Program-made: the position numbers and the translations under genes
The notes under the pieces: generated by a model
Databases searched by the model: none
Told to the model about the DNA's origin: nothing
What the model saw: only the letters and a program-made list of their open reading frames with translations
In this document: one piece after another, positions 33,509 to 42,956 of the stretch
Position numbering within the stretch: position 1 is the stretch's first letter
Layout: every line of letters starts with the position of its first letter
Source of the DNA: Variovorax sp. V93
GTDB lineage: Bacteria; Pseudomonadota; Gammaproteobacteria; Burkholderiales; Burkholderiaceae_C
Direction of reading: 5' to 3'
DNA: 64,000 nucleotides
Assembly: GCF_041154485.1 (NCBI RefSeq)
Contig: NZ_AP028669.1
Span: 2,418,001 to 2,482,000 of the forward strand

Positions 33509-34210
33509 ATGACTGAAAAACATCTCTCCAGCCAGTTCGACAGCGAACTCAACGGCGTCTCGTCGCGCGTGATGGAACTCGGCGGCATGGTCGAGGCGCA
33601 GATCCACCAGGCGGTGTACGCACTGCTGCAGTTCGATCCCGACGCTGCCGACCGCGTGATGGAAACCGAGACGCGCGTCAATGCCATGGAGATCGAGATC
33701 GACCGCGAGCTGTCGTCGATCATCGCGAGGCGCCAGCCGACCGCGCGCGACCTGCGCCTCCTGATCGCCATCTCCAAGACCACGGCCAACCTGGAGCGCG
33801 TCGGCGACGAGGCCAACAAGATCGCGCGCATGGTCAAGTCGATCATCGAGAGCGGCTCGGCCCGCGCGCTGCCCTCGAACGAGCTGCGCATCGCCGCCGA
33901 CCTGGCCTCGGGCCTGCTGCGCACCGCGCTCGACGCGTTCGCGCGCCTGGACACGGCCGCGGCGCTGTCGATCCTGAAGGACGACGACCTGATCGACAAG
34001 GAGTTCGACGGCTTCGTGCGCAAGCTGGTCACCTACATGATGGAAGACCCGCGCACGATCTCGGCCAGCCTCGACCTGCTGTTCCTGGCCAAGGCCATCG
34101 AACGCATCGGCGACCACGCCAAGAACATCGCCGAATTCATCATCTACATCGTCAAGGGCGCCGATGTGCGGCACACTTCGATGCAAGAGATCGAATCGGC
34201 GCTGCAGTAA
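33509..34210 (+). CDS. phoU: Phosphate signalling regulator PhoU
   Basis: This encodes 233 residues, all helical, with the two PhoU repeats. The metal-binding motifs appear as ERVGDEANKIARM and ERIGDHAKNIAEF. PhoU links PstSCAB to PhoR and shuts the regulon off when phosphate is plentiful. It ends the pst operon and sits 29 bp before phoB. Confidence 0.95.
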   Translation: MTEKHLSSQFDSELNGVSSRVMELGGMVEAQIHQAVYALLQFDPDAADRVMETETRVNAMEIEIDRELSSIIARRQPTARDLRLLIAISKTTANLERVGDEANKIARMVKSIIESGSARALPSNELRIAADLASGLLRTALDAFARLDTAAALSILKDDDLIDKEFDGFVRKLVTYMMEDPRTISASLDLLFLAKAIERIGDHAKNIAEFIIYIVKGADVRHTSMQEIESALQ

Positions 34211-34239
34211 CAGAGCGAGCCCAAGTCTCCCAAGAAAGC

Positions 34240-34932
34240 ATGAAGAAACCCCGAGTCCTGATCGTCGAAGACGAGTCCTCGATCGCCGAGCTGATCGCCG
34301 TCAACCTGCGCCACAACGGCTTCGAGCCGATCTGGTCGGAAGACGGCGCGGCGGCACAACGCGAGATCGACGCCTTCCTGCCGGACCTGATCCTGCTCGA
34401 CTGGATGCTGCCCGGACAGAGCGGCCTGCAGCTCGCGCGCCAATGGCGCAAGGACCCGCGCACCAAGGCCATCCCGATCCTGATGCTCACCGCGCGCGGC
34501 GACGAGCCCGACAAGGTGGCCGGCCTCGACGCAGGTGCCGACGACTACATCACCAAGCCATTCTCGACGCAGGAAATGCTCGCGCGCATCCGCGCCGTGC
34601 TGCGCCGCCGCGCGCCCGAAGTGGTGACCGAACGCGTGGAGATCGGCGAGCTCGCACTCGACACCGCCACGCACCGCGTCACCTGGCAGGGCAATGCGCT
34701 CAAGGTGGGGCCGACCGAATTCAAGCTGCTGGCCTACCTGATGCAGCATGCCGAGCGCGTGCACAGCCGTGCGCAACTGCTCGACAAGGTCTGGGGCGAC
34801 CACGTCTACATCGAGGAGCGCACGGTCGACGTGCACGTCAAGCGCCTGCGCGAATCGCTGGGCGCCGCCTCGCCCATGGTCGAGACGGTGCGCGGCGCCG
34901 GTTATCGCCTGACGGCCCAAGTCACGGTTTGA
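34240..34932 (+). CDS. phoB: Phosphate response regulator PhoB
   Basis: This encodes 230 residues. The receiver domain has the acidic pocket VEDESS, phosphoacceptor LILLDWMLPG and the lysine in YITKPFS. The OmpR-type winged helix follows from about 130 (TEFKLLAYLMQHAERVHSR, EERTVDVHVKRLRESLG). It binds PHO boxes when phosphorylated by PhoR. It is between phoU and phoR on one strand; co-transcription with pst is likely. Confidence 0.96.
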   Translation: MKKPRVLIVEDESSIAELIAVNLRHNGFEPIWSEDGAAAQREIDAFLPDLILLDWMLPGQSGLQLARQWRKDPRTKAIPILMLTARGDEPDKVAGLDAGADDYITKPFSTQEMLARIRAVLRRRAPEVVTERVEIGELALDTATHRVTWQGNALKVGPTEFKLLAYLMQHAERVHSRAQLLDKVWGDHVYIEERTVDVHVKRLRESLGAASPMVETVRGAGYRLTAQVTV

Positions 34933-34976
34933 GCCCCGCTGCTTTCACGGGCCGCGGGCGCGGATAATCGCCCGCC

Positions 34977-36302
<1,326 letters not shown>

Positions 36303-36314
<12 letters not shown>

Positions 36315-37646
36315 GCGGCGCATCGTCCAGCGCAGCAGCGCGCCGAACAGCAGGGCCGTGACTGCGAGCGCTCCGGCGCTCATGAGCCAGAAGGCGAGCG
36401 GCGACTGCATCGCAGGCCAGGGCCCCAGCCCGCGGTAGGCCAGCAGGTAGCTGCCACCCAGGCCCACTCCCCAGAGCAGCGTGCAATAGACGACCAGCGG
36501 CACCAGCGTGACGCGGTAGCTGCGCAGCACGAACACGCACAGCGTCTGCAGCGCATCGGCAAAGTGATAAGCCGCCACCACCAGCAGCAGCGCCGCGGCC
36601 ACTGCGATGACGGCCGGGTTGTCGGAATACACGTGGGCCAGCCTGAAGCGCAGCGCCACCATGGCGCCCGCGAAGAACAGCGCGCAAAGGGCGGTGAGCT
36701 CGAAGCCCATGCGGCAGGCGCGGCGAGCCTTGGCGGCCTTTCCGGCGCCGAGCCAGAAGCTCACGCGCGCGCTGGTGGCAATGGCCAGCGAGAGCGGCAC
36801 CATGTAGGCCACCGCCAGCAGGTTCGAGGCGATCTGGTGCGCGGCCGCCGCGGCCGTGCCCAGGCGCGCAATGAACAGCGCCATCAGGGTGAACGAAGTC
36901 ACTTCCACCAGCACGGCCAGGCCGCCGGGAATGCCCAGGCTCGCGAACTGGCGGATCTGGCGCCAGTCGGGCGCTTCGATGCGTTCCCAGAGCCGATAGT
37001 CGCGGTAGAAGGTGCTGCTGCGCAGCAGCCACACGGCGCAGGCCAGCATGGCCCAGTTCACGCACAGCGTGGCCCAGGCGCAGCCCACCAGGCCCATGGC
37101 CGGCAGGCCCGCGCCGCCGAAGGCGAACCAGATCGACAGTGGCAGTTTCACGCACAGCGAGCCCAGCTGGAGCCAGGTCACGACCTGCGGCTTGCCCAGG
37201 CTCTGGTTCAGGGTGCTGAACAGGCGGAACAGCAGGGCCGGTGGCAATGCGAAGGCGAGCACCCCAAGATAGGTTTCCACCTCGCCGCGCATCGCGGGCG
37301 GCACCTGGGTCCAGCGCAGCACCGCACCGGGCAGCAGCAGCACGGCCATGCCGACGGCAATGGCGATGGCAGCCAGGTAGAGCGACTGCCGCACCGAGCG
37401 GCCGACTTCGCTTCTACGGTCCGCGCCGTGCAGTTCCGCCCAGACCGGCAGCAGCGCCTGCAGCACGCCCATCAGCGAGACGAACACGCTGATGAAGACG
37501 GCCGCGCCCACAGAGAGCGCGGCGAGCGCGTTCTCCGAATAGCGGCCGGCCACGATGGTGTCGGTCACGCCGAACGCCATCACGGCCAGCTGGCCCACCA
37601 GCACCGTGCCGGCGTGCCGCGCAATCAGGCCTCGTTCGCCGCTCAC
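36303..37646 (-). CDS. MATE-family efflux transporter (NorM-like)
   Basis: This encodes 447 residues with about twelve membrane helices. The frame starts at a GTG (37646), 3 bp after the stop of the upstream gene. MATE features are the paired repeats with VTDTIVAGRYSENALAALSVG in the first and the loop VEVTSFTLMALFIARLGTAAAAAHQIA, read in parts, in the second. Such carriers export cationic drugs or metabolites with Na+ or H+. It is probably co-transcribed with the GT39-like gene. The substrate is unknown. Confidence 0.88.
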
Positions 37647-37649
37647 TTG

Positions 37650-39377
37650 CTAGGGCGCGATCTTCTGGTAGAGCAGCAGGTCGTCGGTCGCGCTGCTGGG
37701 CCGGCGCAGCGTGCCGCTGAAACGCCAGTGCTCCAGGCGAATGATGGTGTGCAGCCGCTCGATGGTTTCAGGGCTGACCAGCAGCCAGGGGCAATCGGTG
37801 CCGAGCAGCAGCGGTTGCAGGTTGAACTGGCCGTGGTGCCGCAGCGCCGCGATGTGCGCGCGGCTCAGCGCAAGCTCGGCAATGCAGCTCGGCTGCCCGA
37901 CGCGCTCGGCCACCGCCCGCACCTGGGGGGCATAGCTGCGCGCATAGTCGATGGGAGGCAGCCACAGCGTCATCAGCAGCATCCAGCACAGCGCGGTGCC
38001 GCCGGCCGGCAGCACCAGCGTTTTCCAGAGCGCCGCGCGGTGGCGCCCGGTGCGCCAGCGCACCACCCAGCACCAGGTGATGGTGGCGGCCAGCGCCAGG
38101 ACGAACGGGATGGCCGAGAACTCCGGCACGAACCCCGGCACCAGCCGCGCCACGCTGGCCGCCGGCTTGGGCGGCACGCCGGTCTGCATCGCGATCCAGT
38201 AGATCCATCCCAGCACCGCCAGCCCGCTGAAGAACAGCACGTTGAACCAGTCGATCAGCGCCGCCGCGCTGCGCCGGAAGGTGGGCAGGGCAAAGGCCGC
38301 CAGCGTGGCGAGTGCGGGCAGCGCCAGCAGCAGCGAACGGTCGGAATAGTCGGTGGTCCAGGTCGCGGCCAGCGGCACCAGTGCAAACCAGAACGGCAGC
38401 GCCACATGGCGCGCCGTGAGCTGGCGGCGCCAGCGCCACAGCGTCCAGATCGCGAGCGGCCAGACCGGCCAGGTGAACCACACCAGCAGCTTGGCCTGGC
38501 TGCGCACGTCGCTCAGCGCCGAGGTGCTGCTCGGATGATGGCCCGGCAACTGGATCTTCCATTGCAAAAGGCCCAGCCCGAGCGCCAGTGCGGCGGCCGC
38601 CAGCGCGGCCGCGATCATCGTGGCCAGCGCGCCCCGGGTATAGCCGGGGCTTTCGTCGGAGGCGGCGCCGGCGGTGCGCCGCTCGTAGGCGATGAACAGC
38701 GCGCTGCCCACCGCCAGCGCCAGGCCGACGGTTGGACCGCCACTCAAGGTCATGCCGATGGTGCCGACCAGCAATGCGATGACCGGGCCGACGCGGCGGT
38801 AGGGCAGTGCCGCCACGCCGTAGAACAGATGCGACGCGAAATACAGCTGCGCCAGCGCCGGCGTGGTTTCATGGCCCAGCTGGGCCAGGCCCAGGCAGGC
38901 GATCAGCGCCAGCAGTCCGCCATCGGCAATGGCGCGGGCGTAGTCGGTGGGCCGTGCTTCGCCTCCGAAGGCGAAGGCCACCGGCTGGGCCCGCGAAGTG
39001 CGCGCGAGGTAGTAGACGGCGTACCAGGTGGCGGTGAAGGTGCCCCAGAGCAGCAGCGCGAAGGCGATGCGCACCGCCAGGTCGGGGTTCACCCAGGATG
39101 GCGCGATCTTGATGGCCCAGGCGCCGATCCAGTAGGGAAGCAGCGCCGGCGTTTCAGGGCGCAGGCCCAGCAGCAGGGGATCGAACCAGCGGGCGATGCC
39201 TTCGGTGTTGCGCGCCAGTTCGGCCATGTAGCCGAAGGAGGTGATGTCGGCGCTCTTCCAGGGGCCGCGCCCCAACAGGCCCGGCAGGAGATAGGCGGCA
39301 CACAGCAGCAGCAGTGCCAGGCGCGGCAGCCGGCGCACGGCGCTCTGGGCAACGATCGCGGGAGTGGGCTGATTCAC
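37650..39377 (-). CDS. GT39/ArnT-like membrane glycosyltransferase
   Basis: This encodes 575 residues with about eleven or twelve membrane helices. It starts with GTG. Near the first helix is GRGPWKSADITSFGYMAELA, where the acidic residue in SAD sits in the first periplasmic loop like the catalytic Asp of GT-C enzymes (ArnT/PMT). It is likely to move a sugar from a polyprenyl carrier to an acceptor in the periplasm. The C-terminal soluble part is about 100 residues. The acceptor is unknown. It is upstream of the MATE gene with a 3-bp gap. Confidence 0.75.
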   Translation of the reverse strand: MNQPTPAIVAQSAVRRLPRLALLLLCAAYLLPGLLGRGPWKSADITSFGYMAELARNTEGIARWFDPLLLGLRPETPALLPYWIGAWAIKIAPSWVNPDLAVRIAFALLLWGTFTATWYAVYYLARTSRAQPVAFAFGGEARPTDYARAIADGGLLALIACLGLAQLGHETTPALAQLYFASHLFYGVAALPYRRVGPVIALLVGTIGMTLSGGPTVGLALAVGSALFIAYERRTAGAASDESPGYTRGALATMIAAALAAAALALGLGLLQWKIQLPGHHPSSTSALSDVRSQAKLLVWFTWPVWPLAIWTLWRWRRQLTARHVALPFWFALVPLAATWTTDYSDRSLLLALPALATLAAFALPTFRRSAAALIDWFNVLFFSGLAVLGWIYWIAMQTGVPPKPAASVARLVPGFVPEFSAIPFVLALAATITWCWVVRWRTGRHRAALWKTLVLPAGGTALCWMLLMTLWLPPIDYARSYAPQVRAVAERVGQPSCIAELALSRAHIAALRHHGQFNLQPLLLGTDCPWLLVSPETIERLHTIIRLEHWRFSGTLRRPSSATDDLLLYQKIAP

Positions 39378-39404
39378 AGGGTGGAAACGAACGTCGGTCT
39401 TGGG

Positions 39405-39441
39405 AAAGAAAAAAAGGGCAGCGCGGTAAACCGGGCTGCCC
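39405..39441 (-). terminator. Terminator after rpmE2
   Basis: On the minus strand GGGCAGC pairs with GCTGCCC with a second inner stem CGG/CCG. A run TTTTTTTCTTT (39407-39415 region) follows. It lies 21 bp after the rpmE2 stop and separates it from the GT39-like gene. Confidence 0.85.
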
Positions 39442-39461
39442 TCGATGCGAAAGCGCGTGCT

Positions 39462-39731
39462 TTACTTGGAAGCAGCGCCGGTGGTCTTGCCGAAGCGGTT
39501 GCGGAACTTCTCGACGCGACCGCCCATGTTGTCGACCGACTTTTGCGTGCCCGTGTAGAACGGATGCGATTCGCTCGTGGTGTCGAGCTTGAACAGCGGC
39601 AGTTCGCGGCCGTCGTCGGTCTTGCCCATTTCCTTGGTGTTCGCGCACGAACGGGTCACGAACTTGAAGCCGTTCGACATGTCGACGAACAGGATTTCGC
39701 GGTAGTTCGGGTGGATGCCTTCTTTTGCCAT
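39462..39731 (-). CDS. rpmE2: Ribosomal protein L31, type B
   Basis: This encodes 89 residues with a strong AAAGGAAAG site. The sequence MAKEGIHPNYREILFVDMS, TRSCANTKE and ESHPFYTGTQKSVDN is typical of L31. The zinc-binding CxxC pairs of the type A protein are missing, so this is the zinc-free (C-) paralogue, often induced under zinc limitation. It is a 50S subunit protein. A transcription terminator follows directly. Confidence 0.96.
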   Translation of the reverse strand: MAKEGIHPNYREILFVDMSNGFKFVTRSCANTKEMGKTDDGRELPLFKLDTTSESHPFYTGTQKSVDNMGGRVEKFRNRFGKTTGAASK

Positions 39732-39889
39732 GGTCTTTCCTTTGGGGTCGATGCGAGAGCCACAAGCGCGCCCAAGGGGACACGCCGTTCCGGGGAGGGA
39801 AATCGCAGGGCAAGACGCCCGGCTGCACTTTTCGCGGAGCCGCCGATTATCGCATACTGTCCCGATTTGAGCGAAGGACGGCCCTCCAG

Positions 39890-40963
39890 ATGACCTCCAG
39901 AACCCTGCGCGCCGGCCTCGTCGGCTATGGCTTCGCCGGCCAGACCTTCCATGCGCCGGTGCTTTCGGCCGTGCCGGGGCTCGAACTGGCGGCCGTGGCG
40001 AGCTCCCGCCCGCACAAGGTCCACGCCGACTGGCCCGGCGTGGCCGTGGTGCCCGATGCGGCCGCGCTCGTGGGCCGGCCGGACATCGACCTGGTGGTGG
40101 TGGCGACCCCCAACGCCCAGCACCATCCGGTCGCCAAGGCCGCCCTGGAGGCCGGCAAGCACGTGGTGGTGGACAAGCCGTTCACGCTCGACGTGGCCGA
40201 GGCCAGAGAGCTCGAATTGTTGGCTCGGCGCAACAATTGCCTGCTGGCGGTCTATCAGAACCGGCGTTTCGATGCCGATTTCCTCACGCTCAAGGACGTG
40301 CTGGCGAGCGGGGAACTCGGCCGGCTGGTGTACCTGGAATCGCACTTCGACCGCTTCCGCCCCGAGGTGCGCGACCGCTGGCGCGAACAGAAGGTGCCGG
40401 GCGCGGGCCTCTGGGTCGACCTGGGCTCCCATCTGGTCGACCAGGCGGTCCAGTTGTTCGGAACGCCCGACACGCTGCAGCTCGACACCGCGGCCTTGCG
40501 CGAGGGCGCGCAGGTCGAGGACTATTTCCACGCCGTGCTGCGCTACGAAAGCGGCCCGCATGCGCCGCTGCGCGTGGTGCTGCACGCCACCACGCTCGCG
40601 GCCCATGCCGCGCCGCGCTACATCGTGCACGGCACGCGCGGCAGCTACATCAAGCATGGCGTCGATCGGCAGGAAGACGCGCTGCGCGCCGGCCAGCGGC
40701 CCCCGATGGCGGGGTGGGGCGCCGATCCGAAGGACGGCGAACTCGTGGTGCCCGCCAGCGACGGCGGCGAGCCGCAGCGCCGGACCTGGCCCACGCGGGC
40801 CGGCAACTACGTCGAGTACTACGCCGCGGTGCGCGATGCGATCCTCGGCAACGGCCCGAACCCGGTGCCGCCCGAGCAGGCCGTCGCGCTGATGGAACTG
40901 CTCGACATCGGCCAGCAGAGCGCGGCCGAGGGCCGGGCGATCCGCCTCATCGGTCGCCCATGA
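39890..40963 (+). CDS. Gfo/Idh/MocA-family oxidoreductase
   Basis: This encodes 357 residues from the ATG at 39890. The N-terminal Rossmann domain has VGYGFAGQTFHAPVLSAVPG (a modified GxGxxG), VVVATPNAQHHPVAKAALEAGKHVVVDKP (quoted in two parts: VVVATPNAQHHPVAKAAL and EAGKHVVVDKP), with the EKP-like lysine, and a C-terminal alpha/beta domain with LWVDLGSHLVDQ. It is probably a sugar or inositol-type dehydrogenase similar to E. coli YdgJ. It is monocistronic, with a strong terminator shared with rho. Confidence 0.9.
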   Translation: MTSRTLRAGLVGYGFAGQTFHAPVLSAVPGLELAAVASSRPHKVHADWPGVAVVPDAAALVGRPDIDLVVVATPNAQHHPVAKAALEAGKHVVVDKPFTLDVAEARELELLARRNNCLLAVYQNRRFDADFLTLKDVLASGELGRLVYLESHFDRFRPEVRDRWREQKVPGAGLWVDLGSHLVDQAVQLFGTPDTLQLDTAALREGAQVEDYFHAVLRYESGPHAPLRVVLHATTLAAHAAPRYIVHGTRGSYIKHGVDRQEDALRAGQRPPMAGWGADPKDGELVVPASDGGEPQRRTWPTRAGNYVEYYAAVRDAILGNGPNPVPPEQAVALMELLDIGQQSAAEGRAIRLIGRP

Positions 40964-41001
40964 AAAAAGCGCGTTGGCCCGGGGGCCAACGCGCTTTTTT
41001 T
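40963..41001. terminator. Bidirectional terminator between the oxidoreductase and rho
   Basis: An 18-bp perfect stem AAAAAAGCGCGTTGGCCC / GGGCCAACGCGCTTTTTT with a 2-base loop. The poly-A/poly-T ends provide a U tract in both directions. It serves the oxidoreductase (plus) and rho (minus). Confidence 0.93.
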
Positions 41002-41017
41002 GCGGCGAGCGTGGTGC

Positions 41018-42283
41018 TCAGCCGCCGCGACGCATCATGTCGAAAAATTCGACATTGGTCTTGGTCGCCTTCATGTTCTTGAGCATGAGCTCCATCGACT
41101 CGATCTCGTCCATGTTGTACATGAGCTGGCGCAGGATCCGGGTCTTCTGCAGGATCTCGGGTGCCAGCAGCAGCTCTTCGCGGCGGGTGCCGCTGCGGTT
41201 GAGCTGGATCGAGGGGAACACGCGCTTTTCGTAGAGGCGGCGGTCCAGGTGGATTTCGGAGTTGCCGGTGCCCTTGAACTCTTCGAAGATCACTTCGTCC
41301 ATGCGGCTGCCGGTGTCGATCAGCGCGGTGCCGATGATGGTCAGCGAGCCGCCTTCTTCGACGTTGCGCGCCGCGCCCAGGAAGCGCTTGGGACGCTGCA
41401 GCGCGTTGGAGTCGACACCGCCGGTCAGCACCTTGCCCGACGAGGGCACGACGTTGTTGTAGGCGCGGGCGAGGCGGGTGATCGAGTCGAGCAGGATCAC
41501 CACGTCCTTCTTGAGTTCGACCAGGCGCTTGGCGCGCTCGATCACCATCTCGGCCACGTGCACGTGGCGCGCCGCGGGTTCGTCGAAGGTCGAGGCAATG
41601 ACCTCGCCCTTCACGGTGCGCTGCATTTCGGTCACTTCTTCAGGCCGCTCGTCCACCAGCAGCACCATCATGTGCACTTCGGGGTAGTTGGCGCTGATGG
41701 CGTGGGCAATGTGCTGCATCATCACCGTCTTGCCGCTCTTGGGCGGCGCCACCAGCAGGGCGCGCTGGCCCTTGCCGATGGGGGCGATGATGTCGATGAT
41801 CCGGCCCGTGATGTTCTCGTCGCTCTTGACGCCGTCGCGTTCCAGCTTCATCTGTTCCTTGGGGAACAGCGGCGTCAGGTTCTCGAACATCACCTTGTGC
41901 TTGTTCTGCTCGGGCGGACCGTCGTTGACCTTGTCGAGCTTGGTCAGCGCGAAGTAGCGCTCGCCGTCCTTGGGCGTGCGCACTTCGCCTTCGATCATGT
42001 CGCCGGTGTGCAGGTTGAAGCGGCGCACCTGGCTCGGCGAGATGTAGATGTCGTCCGTGCTGGCCGTGAAGCTGGTGTCGGGGCTGCGCAGGAAGCCGAA
42101 GCCGTCGGGCAGGATTTCGAGCACGCCGTCGGCAAAGACCTGTTCGCCGGCCTTGGCGCGCTTCTTGATGATCGCGAACATCAGCTCCTGCTTGCGCATG
42201 CGGCCGACGTTTTCGATCTCAAGCGCTTCAGCCTGCTTGAGGACTTCAGACACGTGGAGTGCCTTGAGTTCGTTTAAGTGCAT
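41018..42283 (-). CDS. rho: Transcription termination factor Rho
   Basis: This encodes 421 residues from the ATG at 42283 (AAGGGG upstream), which matches the usual 419-421. Domains in order are Rho_N ([19 protein letters not shown]), the cold-shock RNA-binding fold ([26 protein letters not shown]) and the RecA-like ATPase (Walker [32 protein letters not shown]). The hexamer unwinds RNA to end transcription. It is downstream of trxA on the same strand, with a hairpin between them. Confidence 0.97.
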   Translation of the reverse strand: MHLNELKALHVSEVLKQAEALEIENVGRMRKQELMFAIIKKRAKAGEQVFADGVLEILPDGFGFLRSPDTSFTASTDDIYISPSQVRRFNLHTGDMIEGEVRTPKDGERYFALTKLDKVNDGPPEQNKHKVMFENLTPLFPKEQMKLERDGVKSDENITGRIIDIIAPIGKGQRALLVAPPKSGKTVMMQHIAHAISANYPEVHMMVLLVDERPEEVTEMQRTVKGEVIASTFDEPAARHVHVAEMVIERAKRLVELKKDVVILLDSITRLARAYNNVVPSSGKVLTGGVDSNALQRPKRFLGAARNVEEGGSLTIIGTALIDTGSRMDEVIFEEFKGTGNSEIHLDRRLYEKRVFPSIQLNRSGTRREELLLAPEILQKTRILRQLMYNMDEIESMELMLKNMKATKTNVEFFDMMRRGG

Positions 42284-42416
42284 GGAATGACCCCTTGCGG
42301 GGCAATCGATCGGAAAAACGGGGGGAGGTTTGATGTGAGGCGAGAGCTGCCTCACAAACCGGGGAACTCGAACCGGTTACCTCGAAGGGGCCGGTGATCT
42401 GTGGGAGATTATGACA

Positions 42417-42455
42417 GCAAAAATCCGTCCGGCCAACGCATTGCGCGCTGGCCGG
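42417..42455 (-). terminator. Probable terminator between trxA and rho
   Basis: CCGGCCA (42429-42435) pairs with TGGCCGG (42449-42455) with extra inner GC pairs. On the minus strand ACGGATTTTTGC follows. It starts 10 bp after the trxA stop. Confidence 0.6.
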
Positions 42456-42465
42456 GTGAAATGCC

Positions 42466-42798
42466 TTACGCGAGCTGCTGGTCGATGAAGGCCGTGAGCT
42501 GCGCCTTGCTCATGGCGCCGACCTTGGTGGCGGCCAGCTGGCCGTCCTTGAACAGCATGAGCGTGGGGATGCCGCGGATGCCGAACTTGGCCGGGATGTC
42601 GCGGTTCTCGTCGACGTTGAGCTTGGCGATCTGCAGCTTGCCTTCGTAGGCGGTCGACACTTCATCGAGGATGGGGGCGATCATCTTGCAGGGGCCGCAC
42701 CATTCGGCCCAGTAGTCGACCAGCACAGGCTGGCTGGACTTGAGCACGTCGGCTTCGAAGGAAGAATCGGAGATGTGTTTGATCAGGTCGCTGGCCAT
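42466..42798 (-). CDS. trxA: Thioredoxin 1
   Basis: This encodes 110 residues with the canonical active site [10 protein letters not shown], the cis-Pro loop [12 protein letters not shown] and the standard length. AAGGA precedes the ATG. It is a cytosolic dithiol-disulfide reductase for ribonucleotide reductase and other targets. It lies upstream of rho, the conserved trxA-rho order of proteobacteria. Confidence 0.97.
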   Translation of the reverse strand: MASDLIKHISDSSFEADVLKSSQPVLVDYWAEWCGPCKMIAPILDEVSTAYEGKLQIAKLNVDENRDIPAKFGIRGIPTLMLFKDGQLAATKVGAMSKAQLTAFIDQQLA

Positions 42799-42956
42799 GT
42801 GATGTGTCCTTGTGCGCAGAGAGTTTCGGTGCAGCTAAAGTGCTGGTCATTGTGACAGAAACCAAGGGGTGGGGTGCCATGCGGGAACGCTATGGCGCCG
42901 ATAGCAAAAGCCCTTTGCGCGTTGCGCCTCCACGCCCTCCAACCCCTCGATAGAAC

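Noticed and set aside
36564..39893. A 1109-codon open frame on the plus strand
   Set aside because: It is antisense to the MATE, GT39-like and L31 genes and reads as Arg/His/Gln-rich low complexity, a typical high-GC shadow.
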